Assembly (NCBI GenBank): GCA_028571685.1
Contig: CM053146.1
Span: 20,743,431-20,807,430, forward strand
DNA: 64,000 bases
Direction: 5' to 3'
Source of the DNA: Heterohyrax brucei
Taxonomy: Eukaryota > Chordata > Mammalia > Hyracoidea > Procaviidae
A program made the position numbers and the translations under genes. Below the pieces are notes generated by a model, which had not been told where the DNA came from, searched no databases, and saw only the letters and a program-made list of their open reading frames with translations. Positions 1 through 11,205 of this stretch are shown piece by piece; the first letter of the stretch is position 1, and each line of letters starts with the position of its first letter.

Positions 1-40
1 TACATGTATTTTTGGGGGGGATGCAATTCAACCCATGACA
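1..40 (-). mobile_element. MaLR-type LTR, edge fragment
   Basis: This is the first ~40 bases of an LTR read on the minus strand. It ends on the plus strand in CCATGACA after a G-tract, as do the complete copies at 30108 and 33317. The rest lies outside the window. Confidence 0.6.
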
Positions 41-46
41 CTCACC

Positions 47-235
47 TATACTCAGCTCCCACTGCTCTCCCTGCCTGGTGACAGCACACCCTGCTTCTCT
101 GCTCCATACATGTCCTATTCTCCCGACAGTCTCCTATCCCCTCCTCTTCACCCACTCCCCTTCCTCAGCAGGAAGTCAGCAGGGTGACATGTTATAGATG
201 CATAGAACCACTTATGCTATTTTTTGCTCTTAATT
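47..235 (-). mobile_element. L1 3' UTR fragment
   Basis: The text (ctccctgcc-tggtgacagcacacc, then cagcaggaagtcagcagg) matches the L1 3' UTRs at 5390-5560 and 40690-40850. It abuts the L1 ORF1/5' UTR piece at 252, so the whole ORF2 is missing between them. Confidence 0.65.
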
Positions 236-251
236 GCCTTCCGCATAATTC

Positions 252-683
252 TTAGGTTTTCTTAATTTTTGTTCTATCTTTTCTCTGATTTTTCCTCAAA
301 GTGGCATCCATAGATTTGTCTTCAGTTTTGCTCATTCTGTCTTCCAGTTTTCCACTTCTGAAATTTTTTTGTTTATCTTTTGGATTTCTAGGTGCTCTTT
401 TTGGATGATTTCTATTTATTTTGACTTTTGTTCTTGTAATATTTTTTCTGAATTCTATTCTTTTGTCTTGTTTTCTTTTATTTTGGCTATGTTTTTCTTG
501 GTTAAGTCTTTGTTTCCTGTGATTCTGTCCATTTTTTTTTCCTTTGGTTTTATCTGGATTTTCCTTGATCTCTTGGAGAGTCCCAAATATTAGTCTTTTG
601 AATTCCATATTAAGTGGTTCCACTGTCTTTTCTTCTAATGGAAGGTCATCTGATTCTTTGTTATTGTCACTTGCTGGAGCCAT
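252..683 (-). pseudogene. L1 ORF1 N-terminal remnant
   Basis: A 143-codon open frame starting MAPASDNNKESDDLP. It is very rich in Lys, Arg, Asn and Gln, as expected for the coiled-coil, RNA-binding N-terminal half of an L1 ORF1 protein. The RRM and C-terminal domains are missing, and the frame stops where the L1 has lost its remaining coding sequence. Position next to the conserved L1 5' UTR supports the call. It is not expected to make a functional chaperone. Confidence 0.5.
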
Positions 684-1371
684 CTTCTCTTTTTTGTTTT
701 GATATTGTCTGTTGTGTCCATGAAATTAAGATATTATTCATCTCTTTATATTTATTGATTGTATGTTTTGTTGTTGTTGTTGTTGTTTGTTTGATCCTTC
801 TTTGTTTTGTTTTGATATGTCAGGGTGGGCAAGCCAGGCATGATTTGCTTCATGCTCATCTGTGGGCAGACTAGCTCTCCCCACTATATACAGGTGGAAG
901 GGGAAGTGCACTTTGCTGTACACTGCTTTGGTGAGGTGGCTGAGGACAGACTGGACAGGTGCTTTCTGCCTCCTGATGTTGTTATGATGGTGTGGGAGCA
1001 TCTTCAGCCACTTGCCAGATACATGGAGGTGTCAGATGGGTAGTGGTATGGGCTTACTTCCCTCCATTCAGCAGCTGGTCAAATGGTGGGATGGGAGTGG
1101 CAGTGCAGGGCCTGTGCAGTGGTGTTCTGAGCCAGGGATGTTCTACCCATGGTGGCATAGTTAGGGCTGGCAAAAAAGGAAAGTGACATATGAGGCTAAG
1201 TGAAGGGAAGAAATAAAAGAGAATGGAAAAAAATATAACAGTAGCTGGTGAGGGGGCAGAGTGGATCTAGGGGCTGGCATGCAGGAGAGAAAGGTGGTAT
1301 GTGGGAGTTGACTGGCATCTCTTTAGCCAAGCAACATGACAAGGCCCATGGGGAAGGGGTACCTATTGTCC

Positions 1372-1480
1372 ATTAGCATCATGTCAGTTCTGACTCATAG
1401 TGACCCTAGGGTACAGGGAAGAACTGCTGACCTTCTGATTAGCAGCCATAGCGCTTAAACACTATACCACCAGGTTTTCC
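1372..1480 (-). mobile_element. AfroSINE-type SINE, short copy
   Basis: On the minus strand it starts with the head ggaaaacctggtggtatag and ends with the tail block gtcactatgagtcagaac. The middle spacer is shortened. It lies in the L1 5' UTR. Confidence 0.7.
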
Positions 1481-1782
1481 TGGGAAAAGGATAATGGTGA
1501 TGTATGAAGGGTAGGTGGGAGGATGAAAGGGAAAGGGGGAAAAATGAATAGACCAAATGACCCTGCAGGAGCCAGCAGGTGGGGGTAAGGTAGCGTTTGC
1601 CTGGCAGTGAGCTGGTAGTCTCTAGCTAGGTAGTGTGGTATGGCCCTTCAGGGAGGGATGGAAGCAGGCAGTAACATGCAAGGCAAAAGGGTCAGGGGTG
1701 GGAAAGTGAGCCTCTGGTTACTAGGTGCTCTTTGTCCTGTTGGAAGCTCTGTGAAGTTATATTCCTATACCTTCTGTCCAGG

Positions 1783-1953
1783 GGGAAACCCCAGTGGTGT
1801 AGTGGGTTAAGTGCTGTATCTGCCAACCAAAAGATTGGCAGTTCAAATCTGCCAAGTGCTCCTTGGAAACACTGTGGGGCAGTTCTACTCTGACCTCTAG
1901 GGTTGCTATGAGTTGCACCCAACTCAGTGGCAGTGGGTTTGTTTTTGGTTTCG
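1783..1953 (+). mobile_element. AfroSINE-type SINE
   Basis: A full tRNA-derived SINE: head aaccccagtggtgtagtggg with a Pol III A-box-like stretch, B-box-like cagttcaaatct, then the ggttgctatgagttg tail. It is flanked by the perfect 10-bp duplication tctgtccagg at 1773-1782 and 1954-1963. Confidence 0.9.
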
Positions 1954-2229
1954 TCTGTCCAGGATTGTTGCTGGCTGTGTTCCAAGATGGTCACACTGTG
2001 TCATGTTAGTTGACAGGAGACCTCTATCCTGTATCTCTGCTCATTCTCTTTCTCCTTCATTCTCTTCTTCCATTCAGTGTTTAATCTAGTTCTTTATCCC
2101 TTCTTTTGATGCTCAGAGTTCCACAATTGAAGTTTGTATCTACTTAGTTTTTTGGGTCTTTGTTACAGAATAATGGCATGATAAATCCTTCTAGGGTACC
2201 ACACTGGTTCTGATTCCTCTGTTTTTTTG

Positions 2230-2970
2230 TTTTTTTTTTTTAAGATTTAAACTGAGGTCATTGATTTTAGTCCTTTATTCTTTTCTAATACAGATGTTCA
2301 GAGCTACAAATTTTTTGTTATGTACTATTTTAACTGTAGACAGTAAATTGCAAGATTTCTGTGTTATTTTAATTTAGTTAAAAATATTTTTTGATATTTC
2401 CTTTGACCGGTAAGTCATTTAGTAAGTCATCTGTTCAGTTGCCAAATATCTGAGGGTGTTTCAGTTATCTTTCTGTCATTAATTTCTAGTTTCATTTCAT
2501 TATGCAGGCACTTTATATATGGTTTAAATCTTTTAAAATTTATTGAGACTTGTTTTGTGGCACAGAATATGGTCTATCTTGGTAATCTTTGGTGTGCACT
2601 AAAAACCAATGTGTATTGATATGCTGTTGGATGAAATGTTTTATATGTGTCGTGTGGGTCAGATTGGTTGATAGTGTTGTTCAAGTTGCCTATATCCTCA
2701 CAGCTTTTCTTTCTACTCGTTTTTTCGTTATTGAGGGTGGAGTGTTGAAATGTGTGTGATAACTAGAGATTTGTATGTTTCTCTTTCTAAATTATCAGTT
2801 TTTGTTTCAGGTATTCTGAAATTCTGTTGCTTGGTGCATACCTATTTAAGATTATTATATCTTCTTGGTGAACTTACTCTTTTATCAGTCCATAATGTCT
2901 ATTCTTGATAATTTTTCTTCTTGTTCTGACTCTTGAGTTGTTATTCTTTTAATATACTGTTAAGCTTGTT
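2230..2970 (-). mobile_element. L1 ORF2 fragment, degenerate
   Basis: AT-rich text resembling the minus strand of the 5' part of L1 ORF2, for example tgttggatgaaatgttttatatgtg and gagggtggagtgttgaaatg. Many stops and indels; no usable frame. Confidence 0.5.
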
Positions 2971-3135
2971 TGTTTTTAAATACACTGAAATAAATATAAA
3001 TGCCACAGAACATCTGCCATTTCAACATTCTTCATGTTGTGACAGTTGTGTTCATCATGTTTTATAACCATGATCAATATTTTGAAATTCTGAATCCTTT
3101 AGTTAGGTGTTTGATATATCTCTCTTGCTTTTATA

Positions 3136-4114
3136 AAGGGCCTTCCAATAAGGGTGTCTTATCTTTGAACATAAATAAAGTTGTATAAAGGATAGAGTTT
3201 TAACTGTTTATTATTTTGAAGTACATTTGATGGCATCATGTGTGGAAAAGAACTTCTTCAGGTAACTGGCTGCTGTACCACCTTCCAAATGGGGCTTAAA
3301 ATAATCAGTTATCATAGCCTGATGTATTTTGCCATTGACAGTCACAGCCTCTCCTCATTCATTTTGGAAAAGATAAGGGCCCATGATTTCACTGGACCAA
3401 AATCCACATTAAATGATAACTTTTGGGGGATGAAGTGGGCCTTCTTGAATCTCCATTGGATTCTAATCGCTCCAAATCCAACAGTTTTATTTGTCAACAA
3501 AGCCATTTGTGCAAAAATGGACCTCGTTACTGAAGATGATTTTTAGCCCCAAAGTAGGAGTAGTTTCCAATTGCTCCAGAGCCCCATTAGCAAATGTATA
3601 GTGCAATCTGTGGTCACTGTACTTCAGTTCTTGAGTTAAAACAATTTTGTAAGGTTAAAGTTTCAAGTCCATGTGTAAAATCTGCCAAGTTGTAGTTGAC
3701 AAAAGGCCCAATTCTTGTGTTCAGCTACAATTGATTGGGATGGATTTTTGCATACACTCTGATGAACACTGGTGATGTTTTCATTGGAACATGTGGTTCA
3801 TTGACATACAGGTGTTGTCTGATTGGCAACAAACCCAGTTGTCTCAAAGTTTTTGATTAAACATCGAATTCTCTTAGTGGGATGATGATGCACATCATAA
3901 ATTTTATGTAATGCGCAGAATGTTTGGCAAACAGAACCCCCATTTTGATAATAAACTTTAACAATTTCTATGCATTGTAGAATCATGTAACTTTTCATGG
4001 CTGTTTGTTAAGACTAATAAAAAAACTGTGATAAATAATGGCTGCTATAGCTTCACAAATATTGCCACTGTGAGACGTCTGTCAAAAATAGGTTACCCTT
4101 ATTGGAAGACTCTT
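3136..4114 (-). mobile_element. Tc1/mariner-superfamily transposon, internally deleted
   Basis: A 979-bp DNA transposon with terminal inverted repeats. Plus 3136-3155 reads AAGGGCCTTCCAATAAGGGT; the minus strand from 4114 reads AAGAGTCTTCCAATAAGGGT, 18 of 20 identical. A TA lies at each edge (3134-3135, 4115-4116), the usual target duplication of the superfamily. Inside, on the minus strand, are broken transposase frames: IVKVYYQNGGSVCQTFCALH (helix-turn-helix), LTQELKYSDH, ALEQLETTP and KIIFSNEVHF. The last is the first catalytic segment with Asp changed to Asn. The segments for the second and third catalytic acids are absent, so it is a dead deletion derivative. Confidence 0.85.
3798..3998 (-). 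pseudogene. Mariner-type transposase, N-terminal remnant
   Basis: A 66-codon open frame inside the transposon. Residues from about 10 on (IEIVKVYYQNGGSVCQTFCA, then FETTGFVANQTTPV) look like the DNA-binding helix-turn-helix part of a Tc1/mariner transposase. The frame stops near the linker. Further conserved pieces continue in other frames down to about 3240, ending before the catalytic centre is complete. The family resembles transposases I associate with arthropods more than mammalian Hsmar1 or Tigger; that is recall, not a search result. Confidence 0.65.
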
Positions 4115-4339
4115 TACAACTGTGAAACTTGCGAGAGTCCAAACTCGATGGGACTGCCTTATTTTTTGGGATCTTGCATGTTTTCTGAATTTCATGGGTG
4201 CAGTCTGGCCACTCTTCTACAACTTTTTTAGTGGAAAATATTTGGGTTTTATTTTCTGACATGTTTTCACCTCATGCAGATTCCATCTTTCCTAGGTTTT
4301 ACAGTATCTACATCATTATTTGGAGGAGTGCTGAGGCAC

Positions 4340-4475
4340 CAACCGTTTTAGCCACAGTGAACAAGGCACAGGTTTCTTAGCACCACTGTGAAAATCAATC
4401 TGATGTTGTAGACTCCCAGAGTAGTGTCTAGAACCACTTGGATCCTCAGATCCCACTTTGAGAAGCGCTGTGATG
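4340..4475 (-). mobile_element. hAT DNA-transposon fossil, MER33-like
   Basis: On the minus strand it reads cagcgcttctcaaagtggga and later ttttcacagtggtgctaaga, the start and inner part of the MER33 family as I recall it. Old and degraded. Confidence 0.45.
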
Positions 4476-5310
4476 GAGAACACTTGTCAACATCTGGAAG
4501 GCATTGACCACCACTCTCACCAATGGGGACCATCCCACTCCATACCACCAGTCAAGTGTAGTCCTTTACATTCACAGATCAAAACCTAGGGACCCAAGGG
4601 TCTTGTGGGTGCCTTCCAAGCCTCCAAAGGGGTCACCTCTCCCATGAGCACGGTCTGTGTACCAGGCATGTGTTGAGCTGGGCCTCAGGCCTACTTACTC
4701 CTGTAAAAGCGGTATTGGCAGATGCAAGCAGGAGGAAGACAAAAGAAAATGTGCTTTTCCCTTTTCTAGGTGTGAGCACACCTGGGCACTGTTTTAAAGT
4801 AGGCTGAGTTTTACTCAGATTGTTTTTCTTTTCTGGTCCTCACTATCCTCAGTGGCTTCAAAGCCTGTTGTCTACCAGCCAGTGATGCTGTGGTACCTGC
4901 AGAAGGAACTAGGCTTCGAGGTGGCCTGATGGCTTCACAACTGTACACAGACACTAGGAGACTAGTAGAAGTTTTACTCCTCTGTGAAGTGGGTCTCAGT
5001 TGGCCACAAGAGTCCATACCTTCTGGGAGATGACTTATGGGAGGGGAGACTTGTTAAGCAAAATAAGTCTCTAACTTTTACACCTTTAAGCAGTGTGACA
5101 ATTGAAGGAAAATCCCACACTTCTGTGAGCAGTTGTTTTGACCCCTTTGGACTCAAATTCCATAAACTCTGTTTAATCAGAGCTGTTTGTGTTCTTCAGT
5201 GGCAGTGGACCCTCAGTTTGGTGACCCTACTGCCTTGATTTCTACTAACATGCCAGACTTTGAATACTACTGATCTGTACTTTCAGTGCAAATATCAACA
5301 AATTCACAGG
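4476..5310. other. Non-repetitive stretch, nothing identified
   Basis: Mixed-composition DNA without long open frames, recognisable repeats or convincing splice sites. Confidence 0.5.
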
Positions 5311-6955
5311 AAAAAATATATATATTTTTGAATTTTTTATTTAGTATAGCTGAGTGAAAATGTACATTCCCGTATAAATTTACATACCCACCTATATGCA
5401 GCTTCCACTGCTCTCCCTGCCCAGTGACAGCACACTATTCCTCTCTGCTCCGTACATGTCTCATTCTCCCAACAGTCTCTTTTTTCCCTCCTCTTCACCC
5501 GCCCTCCTTCCTCCAGCCAGAGGTAGCAGGATGACATCCTATAGATGTATAGAACCATAAAGTGCATCCAGCATATGGTCACTCTGCATCGCCAGGTCCA
5601 ATACATTCCTGTCCGAAGCGTGGACCTTCGTTATGATTTATGGTCAAGGGCAGCATCAGGGCGAGGGGCCATACTCCCAGGGGAACCCCGAAACCACTGG
5701 ACCATCAATTGAGGTCTTTTAGTGGGGATCTCAGGGTGCACCCCATTTTATTCTTGTGTTGCCAGTGAGACTCAACTTAGTGAGCTCCATCGTGGCTATC
5801 ACTGGTGGTGGCCGGGCACCATCCGGTTCTTCCGGTGCCAAGTCGATGTAGGCACCCACTGCTGTGGGTCTCTTTGTCTTCTGGGTTGTCTTTCCCCCAT
5901 GTCATTTTGGTCCTCGGCGAGCATCTGTTCTTGCTGAGTTGGGACCATTTGCTGTGCCCTTGGATGGCAGCTTGGCAGCTTTTAAGACCCCAGATGCCAC
6001 TCACCAACGTGGGGTGCAGAGAGCCCTCTTAGCAAAACGCTAGTTGTGCCAATTGGCCGCGCTTTCACCTAAGAGCATGGTCCCCCGCCCCCTGCCCCAG
6101 CTACTCTATCCTTGCAATATCAGGTTAAGATGGAAGGAGTACTCATGTTATGTTTAAGTCCACTTAATATTGTTCTTGTTTCTAATGTGTGCTGTCACCG
6201 ATTTCACCCAACCAGATACCTAGCAACTATCTAATCTAAACCCTTCTCCCCTCCCTCCCTCCCTCCCCTCCCTTGCAGCTGTCAAAGAGTCTTTTCTTCT
6301 ATACACAAGTCTGTTTTTCAGATCTTATCGTAGAGGTCTCATACAATATTTGTCCTTTTGTCACTGACTGCTTTCACTCAACATAATGTCTTCTAGTTGA
6401 AACCAGGTCATGAGATGTTTCCTGGAGTCACCGTTTTTCTTTATCATTGCATAGTGCTCCATTGAGTATATATACCATAATTTACCTATCCATTCTTCTG
6501 TTGTTGGGAATCTGGGTTGATTCCATCTTTTTGCTGTCATGGACTGTGCTGCGATAAACATTCTGGTGCATGTGTCCGTTGGTGTGAAAGGCCTTGATTC
6601 TGTAGGATATATTTCAAGTAGTGGAATTACTGGGTCAAATAGTGTATCAATATCCATTTTTTTAAAGAAGTGCCAGATTGCTTTCCAAAGAGGCTGGACC
6701 ATTTTGCAACCCCACCAACAGTGTAGGAGGGTTCCACTTTCTCCACAGCCTCTCCAGCATTTGTTGTTTTGTGTTTTTTGGATCATGGCCAACCTTGTTG
6801 GGGTGAGATGGTATCTCATTGTCGTCTTGATTTGAATTTGTTTAATAACTAAAGATCGCGAACATGTCCGCATGTGTTTTTTGGCTGCCCGGATCTCTTT
6901 TTTAGTGAAATGTCTGTCCATCTGCTTTGCCCATCGCTTAACTGGATGATAGGAA
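5310..6955 (-). mobile_element. L1 3' end: ORF2 C-terminus and 3' UTR
   Basis: A 5'-truncated L1 on the minus strand. The end of ORF2 is at 6921-6361, followed by a ~1-kb 3' UTR that reaches an A/T-rich tail near 5310-5340. The 3' UTR holds a t-ccc-t tract at 6248-6275 and matches the fragments at 47-235 and 40612-41245. It is one of the better preserved L1s here. Confidence 0.85.
6361..6921 (-). pseudogene. L1 ORF2 protein, C-terminal 186 codons
   Basis: An uninterrupted frame for the C-terminal part of the L1 endonuclease/reverse transcriptase. It shows the cysteine-rich segment CWRGCGESGTLLHCWWGC (around residues 57-73), DTCTRMFIAAQS, and the usual ending WYIYSMEHYAMI ... QLEDIMLSESSQ. 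The endonuclease and RT domains lie upstream and are missing because the insertion is 5'-truncated near 6955. The absence of stops over 186 codons suggests a moderately young copy. It cannot transpose on its own. Confidence 0.85.
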
Positions 6956-7002
6956 AATATATTTTTGAGTCAGAAATAGTTTTGACCTTCCAGACTTCCA
7001 GA

Positions 7003-7164
7003 GCAAACCCTGGTGACATAGTGGTTAAGTGCTACACCTGTTAACCAAAAGGTCGGCAGTTGTTGTCCACCAGGTGCTCCTGGAGCAGTTCTGCCCTGTC
7101 CTATGGGGGTTACTATCAGTTGGAATCGACTCCACCGTGGTAGTGTGGGTTCCGTGTTTTGGTG
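7003..7164 (+). mobile_element. AfroSINE-type SINE
   Basis: Head caaaccctggtgacatagtg, B-box-like region, and tail gttactatcagttggaatcg. It is flanked by an imperfect duplication (tgaccttccag before, tgacctccag after). Confidence 0.85.
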
Positions 7165-7199
7165 TGACCTCCAGATTACCTGCACTACACTGTGAAAAC

Positions 7200-9130
7200 C
7201 CGTAGAGGGCAGCATCTCAATGCTGTGTTGTTTGTTCTCTTCACTATCTTTTTAGCATCTCTCTTAAGCTCCACTGAGTCGATCTTCTGGTAGGCGTATA
7301 GTAACACGAGGCTATCACCAAGGCTGGCATCTTTAGAAGGCCAGCTCTGGGGAACAGCACCTTCGTGAAAGCCCTGGCTAATGTAGGGGAGCAGAGAACA
7401 ACTGCAAACTAAAAAATCAGAGTTCTGTCAGCTGCCAGCAACGGTCTTGTCCTCACCGGTATTTTCCACCTGTGCAAAACCACAGAAACACCCCGCAGGA
7501 GGGCTTCTTCTCCTGCCCCACAGGTGGACAATGAGAGCCTGCGAGCTTGTAGCTCTTGTGCCTGCACAGAGAGCACCAGGGGCTGGAGGGCAGGGCCCCT
7601 GGGGCAGGGTCAGCATGCCCTTAAGTGTGGCACAGGCACAGACCTTCTGAAGGGTGGCCAGAGGCAGGGGCTGGGCAGTTCTGAGACTCTGACCCAGAGT
7701 GGGGGCATCTGCCCCTGATGGCTCCATCCTTCCTGTCTCTCTCCTGGCCTCCTAAGGAACCCCTTATCCAGTGCTCTGTCCAGCCTGCTCTGCAGACCCT
7801 GGAAAGGGGCACATCCAGACATCAGCGCTGGGGCCTGGATTCCACAGCGTGGCCCATCTTGGGAGTGCTGGGAAGGCTGGTGCAGGTGGAACAGTGTCCT
7901 AAAGGTTTTTGCCACTTGCAATTGGGCCCTCTTCTGCTCCTGGTCTGACAATCCTGCAGCCAGAAAACTTCCTTGTGATACAATGAAACATTATTTTAAA
8001 TATCCAAAAGAATATTGATGCCTGCCCTCTGACCCCCGCCCCCAAGCCCCAACTATTTGGACAGACTTTGTTTGGGATAGGGCCAGACAATGGCACTTGC
8101 TACCCCTGAGCCCTGCCCATCTTGTCAGCAGCTCTCCAGAATCCTTGGGCCTAAGAATCACCTGGGGGCCTACTCAGTGAGCTCTGCAGGTGAGTTTATT
8201 GCAGGTGTCCCTGGGGGCACACTTGGAGAGCATTGCTGACCTCCTCCCCAGACTTGCTCTGACAGTAGGGTATGGCCAGGTACACTATTTCCTTCTGGTC
8301 TGCAGGATGCCCTCAACCCCTGCAGCCCTTGAACATGCTGCTGCTTGAGGAGGAGTCCGCTGTGCTGTGCAATGTGCTGCAAGACTCCACCTCTCTCTGG
8401 GCTGTGGTTTCCTCGTTTGCCCTGCTGGTGAACTAGGCCTGGTGGTGGACGCATGAAAGATGGGTCCTCAGTGTGGAAAACAAAGGGATTTGTCTATAAC
8501 TGTGTGACCTTGTGGCGGAAGTATTTCCTACAAGGCAGGCCCTGCTCACTGTGTCTAATTGTAATGCCCCTGCTTCTGAAATGAGCTATTCAAATAAAGA
8601 GGGCTTAAAGGAAATCTAAGACAGCAGTCTTCTGGGATCACAGAATAGCTGTGGATATTCTCAGTAGCAGGTGAAGGGCAACCTCAAACCTGGCTTTCAG
8701 AAAGAGGAGGTGGTGTGGATACTCCGGACTGATCAGATACAAACTCTAGGTGCATTTTTTCTAAGCACCACTGGAAGGAGTCCCTTTTACTGCCCTCACC
8801 CCTGAGGCCACCAGCTTCCTCCGTCTATCACTGCCAGCCATGTCCAGCCTGGCTGTTGTCCACCTACGCCCTAGACTTGAACACATGTGGGCATGTCTAG
8901 CCCTTGTGGAGAACAAATTGTCCAAAATCACCCCGCAAGTCCCTGGGTGGGAGCCCAGTATCTATTCTTCTGGACTCTGCCCAGTCAGCACTGGTGGAGT
9001 GGTGGGACTGACAAAGCATCTGTCTAAACCTCCTGAGAGGCCTAGGCCTATAGGAACATCAGAGCCCAAAGTGGGGGCACCTCTACCGACCTGAATTCCT
9101 GGCCAGATATGAATTCAGGTGCACAGCAGG
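7200..9130. other. Mostly unique, GC-richer DNA
   Basis: Contains several overlapping short open frames on both strands (around 7430-7950 and 8170-9090) due to high GC content. None has a recognisable domain or splice context. A MER5A-like fossil lies at 8105-8260. I see no gene. Confidence 0.45.
8105..8260 (+). mobile_element. MER5A-like hAT fossil
   Basis: The phrase ctaagaatcacctgggggcc and the following cctactcag are typical of the MER5A non-autonomous hAT family. Strongly diverged; borders approximate. Confidence 0.45.
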
Positions 9131-10186
9131 TATCATGGATTGAATTGTGTCCCCCCCATGTCTGTCAACTTGGTTGACAGCTATGATTCCCAGTATTGTG
9201 TGGTTTTCCGCTATTTTGTAATCTGATGTGATTTTCCTATGTGTTGTAAATCCAGCCTCTACGATGTTGACGAGGTAGGACTAAAAGTAGTTATGTTAAT
9301 GAGGTAGAATTCAGCCTACAATATTAGATTATATCTTAAATCAATCCATTTTGAGATGTAAAAGAGAGAAGTGAACAGAGAGATGAGGACCTCATACCAT
9401 CAGTAAAAAAGAGCCAGGAGAGTAATGTGCCCTTTGGAGCTGGAGTTTGTGCACTGAGAAACTCCTCGACTGGGGAAGACTGATGACAAGGACCTTCCTC
9501 CAGAGCCAACAGAGAAAAAATCTTCCCCTGGAGCTGGCACCCTGAATCTGGACTTGTAGTGAGACAGGGGAGAAGTTTTGGACACCCTGATTTTAAGAAG
9601 GAAAATTAAAATAGACAAGCAGGATTGAAACTTCTTTACTTGTCTTTTTTCTTGTCTTAAAGACTCTGCTCAGGGCTGGGCGGAGGAGAAACAGTCTTTG
9701 TAGTTTTTTAACTTCTTTAGGTTTGTCAAAGAAATGGAAAAACAAGTGGAGACTTGGAGGTGCTGCTTCCCTAAGACCGCCCCAGAAGAACACCCAGACC
9801 AGCCTTTGATATTCGTGTTCCACCAGCCCACTCCAGGATAGGGGCACCTCCCAGCTACTCTCAAACGGTGCTCTCCCAACTGACCCCCACTGTTCTCCCA
9901 AAACCCCAGTGTGCACCCTTTTTCCTATATAAACCTTAGGTTCAGCCTGACCAATTTGGATGGGCCTGGGAATTTGTGTGTTTGTCTCCCATGTTCTTGC
10001 CAGCAGAATACGGTTAATAAACTTTTTGATCACTCACCCAAAATACCTGTCTCAGAGATTAGCTTTGCGGGGCAGGCAATGAGAATCTGAAGTTTCATCT
10101 GGTAACAGTAGCCTACTAGATTGTGAGAGAATAAACTTCTTTTGTTAAAGCTGTTGTGGTATTTCTGTGATGGCCACACTAAGACA
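9131..10186 (+). mobile_element. MaLR-type solo LTR, split by another LTR
   Basis: A roughly 500-bp LTR in two parts, 9131-9559 and 10108-10186. It starts tatcatggattgaattgtg, contains the ggaccttcctccagagcc block shared by all copies here, and ends with gagaataaact (polyadenylation signal) and cactaagaca. Flanks GCAGG (9126-9130) and GCAAG (10187-10191) are a 4/5 match, in line with the 5-bp duplication of ERVL/MaLR elements. A 548-bp ERV LTR is inserted in it. Confidence 0.85.
9560..10107 (+). mobile_element. ERV solo LTR with 4-bp target duplication
   Basis: A 548-bp LTR starting TGAGACAGG and ending GGTAACA. It is bounded by GTAG at 9556-9559 and 10108-10111, which rejoins the interrupted MaLR text exactly. 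A TATA-like ctatataaacc is near 9930 and a polyadenylation region (ggttaataaac) near 10013. Four-base duplications are typical of class I (gamma-type) ERVs. No internal retroviral sequence remains, so it is a solo LTR from recombination. Confidence 0.85.
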
Positions 10187-10415
10187 GCAAGAAAGCACAT
10201 CTGAGACAGCAAACAGGAGAAAGTCTTTGGAGATGACTGGTGTTCTCTTCTGGCTGGCCTTGGACCCTCTGGAGCTCTAGGTGCTTAGGAAGCCCTGCTT
10301 GGATGGAGAGATCTGGAGACTCCAACAGCTCCCTCTGCTCCTTTCAACGTTGCTCTCTTCTGGCCTTCATTGTAGTGGCTGCTGGGGCTGCTTAGCCCGT
10401 AGCTCCTGTTTGGAA
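10187..10415. other. Unassigned DNA beside the MaLR
   Basis: No recognisable repeat or gene. Confidence 0.35.
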
Positions 10416-10580
10416 ACAGGGTTTTCTTGTGTTATGCTAATGAAGTCATACCAGTGCATCCTGAACCTAATCACTTCTGAGCTAAAAAAGACCAGAATAG
10501 AACAGAGACACACACAGAGGGGACAAGATGGTCTACAAGCCAAGGAATGCCCAGGGCACTGAGAAGGAATCAGTGCAACT
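10416..10580 (+). mobile_element. MLT1-like LTR fragment
   Basis: Text atgctaatgaagtcatacc, then gaacctaatcacttctgagc, then cagagacacacacagagggg follows the order of an MLT1-type MaLR LTR. Degraded at both ends. Confidence 0.5.
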
Positions 10581-10959
10581 GAGACGTTGATTTGTATAAG
10601 CCTTCAGAGCTGTGAGAAAACACGTATCTGTCCCTTAAAGACACCCACTTACAGTATATATGTAATAGACACAGTAGGTACCAAAGACAGGATTTCATTT
10701 TTTGAAAAGAGCAGAAATCATTTGGAGTCCAGGGAGCGAAGTATGTAATCAAGTTGCAACCCCCTGGAGTTAGCAAACAGGGGGTATAGACCCTGAGTGG
10801 ACTTGAGCTACTGGGGAGGGAAGAGGAAGAAAAGACATGAGGACTTCAAAATTCTTGAGAATTTAGGAAGAGGCTCCCCGAGTATTGTAGGAAGGATATT
10901 CAGCCTCCTTGGGGCCACTTGGAAGGCACAGTGAGCAGGGGGTTTTTTTTTTTTGAAGG

Positions 10960-11045
10960 GAGGACCACTGCCCTGTGCGCCAAACAGCTAGTAGAGTGCC
11001 CAGCAGATAGTGGATGCTCAATAAATAACTGTTGAATGCATTTGT
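10960..11045 (+). mobile_element. L2/MIR-type 3' end fossil
   Basis: The phrase gtggatgctcaataaataac, preceded by gtgcccagcag, is the ancient mammalian L2/MIR 3'-end signature. Confidence 0.5.
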
Positions 11046-11205
11046 CAACACTGGTTTGGAGACACTCTAAAGAATACATCCAGTATGATTCTATTTATAT
11101 GACGTTCAAAGGCAGGAAAAACTAAACTCTGTTGTTTAGGGATGCCAAGGCAAAGCGCTAAAACTATAAAAAAAAAGCAAGGATGTAATAAGCAATAATG
11201 AGGCA

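Larger units (their letters stand above)
252..2220 (-). mobile_element. L1 5' portion: ORF1 start and 5' UTR
   Basis: An L1 lying on the minus strand. An ORF1 start sits at 683-252 and a G-rich 5' UTR extends upstream to about 2220. The same 5' UTR text, including a tgcctcctgatgtt block (near 970 and 60710), recurs at 60540-61850 and more loosely at 56700-58080. Two SINEs are inserted (1372-1480 and 1783-1953). It is fused directly to a 3' UTR fragment on its low side, so it is an internally deleted or rearranged copy. Confidence 0.6.

Noticed and set aside
7428-7951. Overlapping 99- and 113-codon frames
   Set aside because: GC-rich composition leaves several frames open on both strands; there are no splice sites or domains.
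9593-10033. 146-codon minus-strand open frame
   Set aside because: It lies antisense within an ERV solo LTR and lacks any retroviral or host protein feature.
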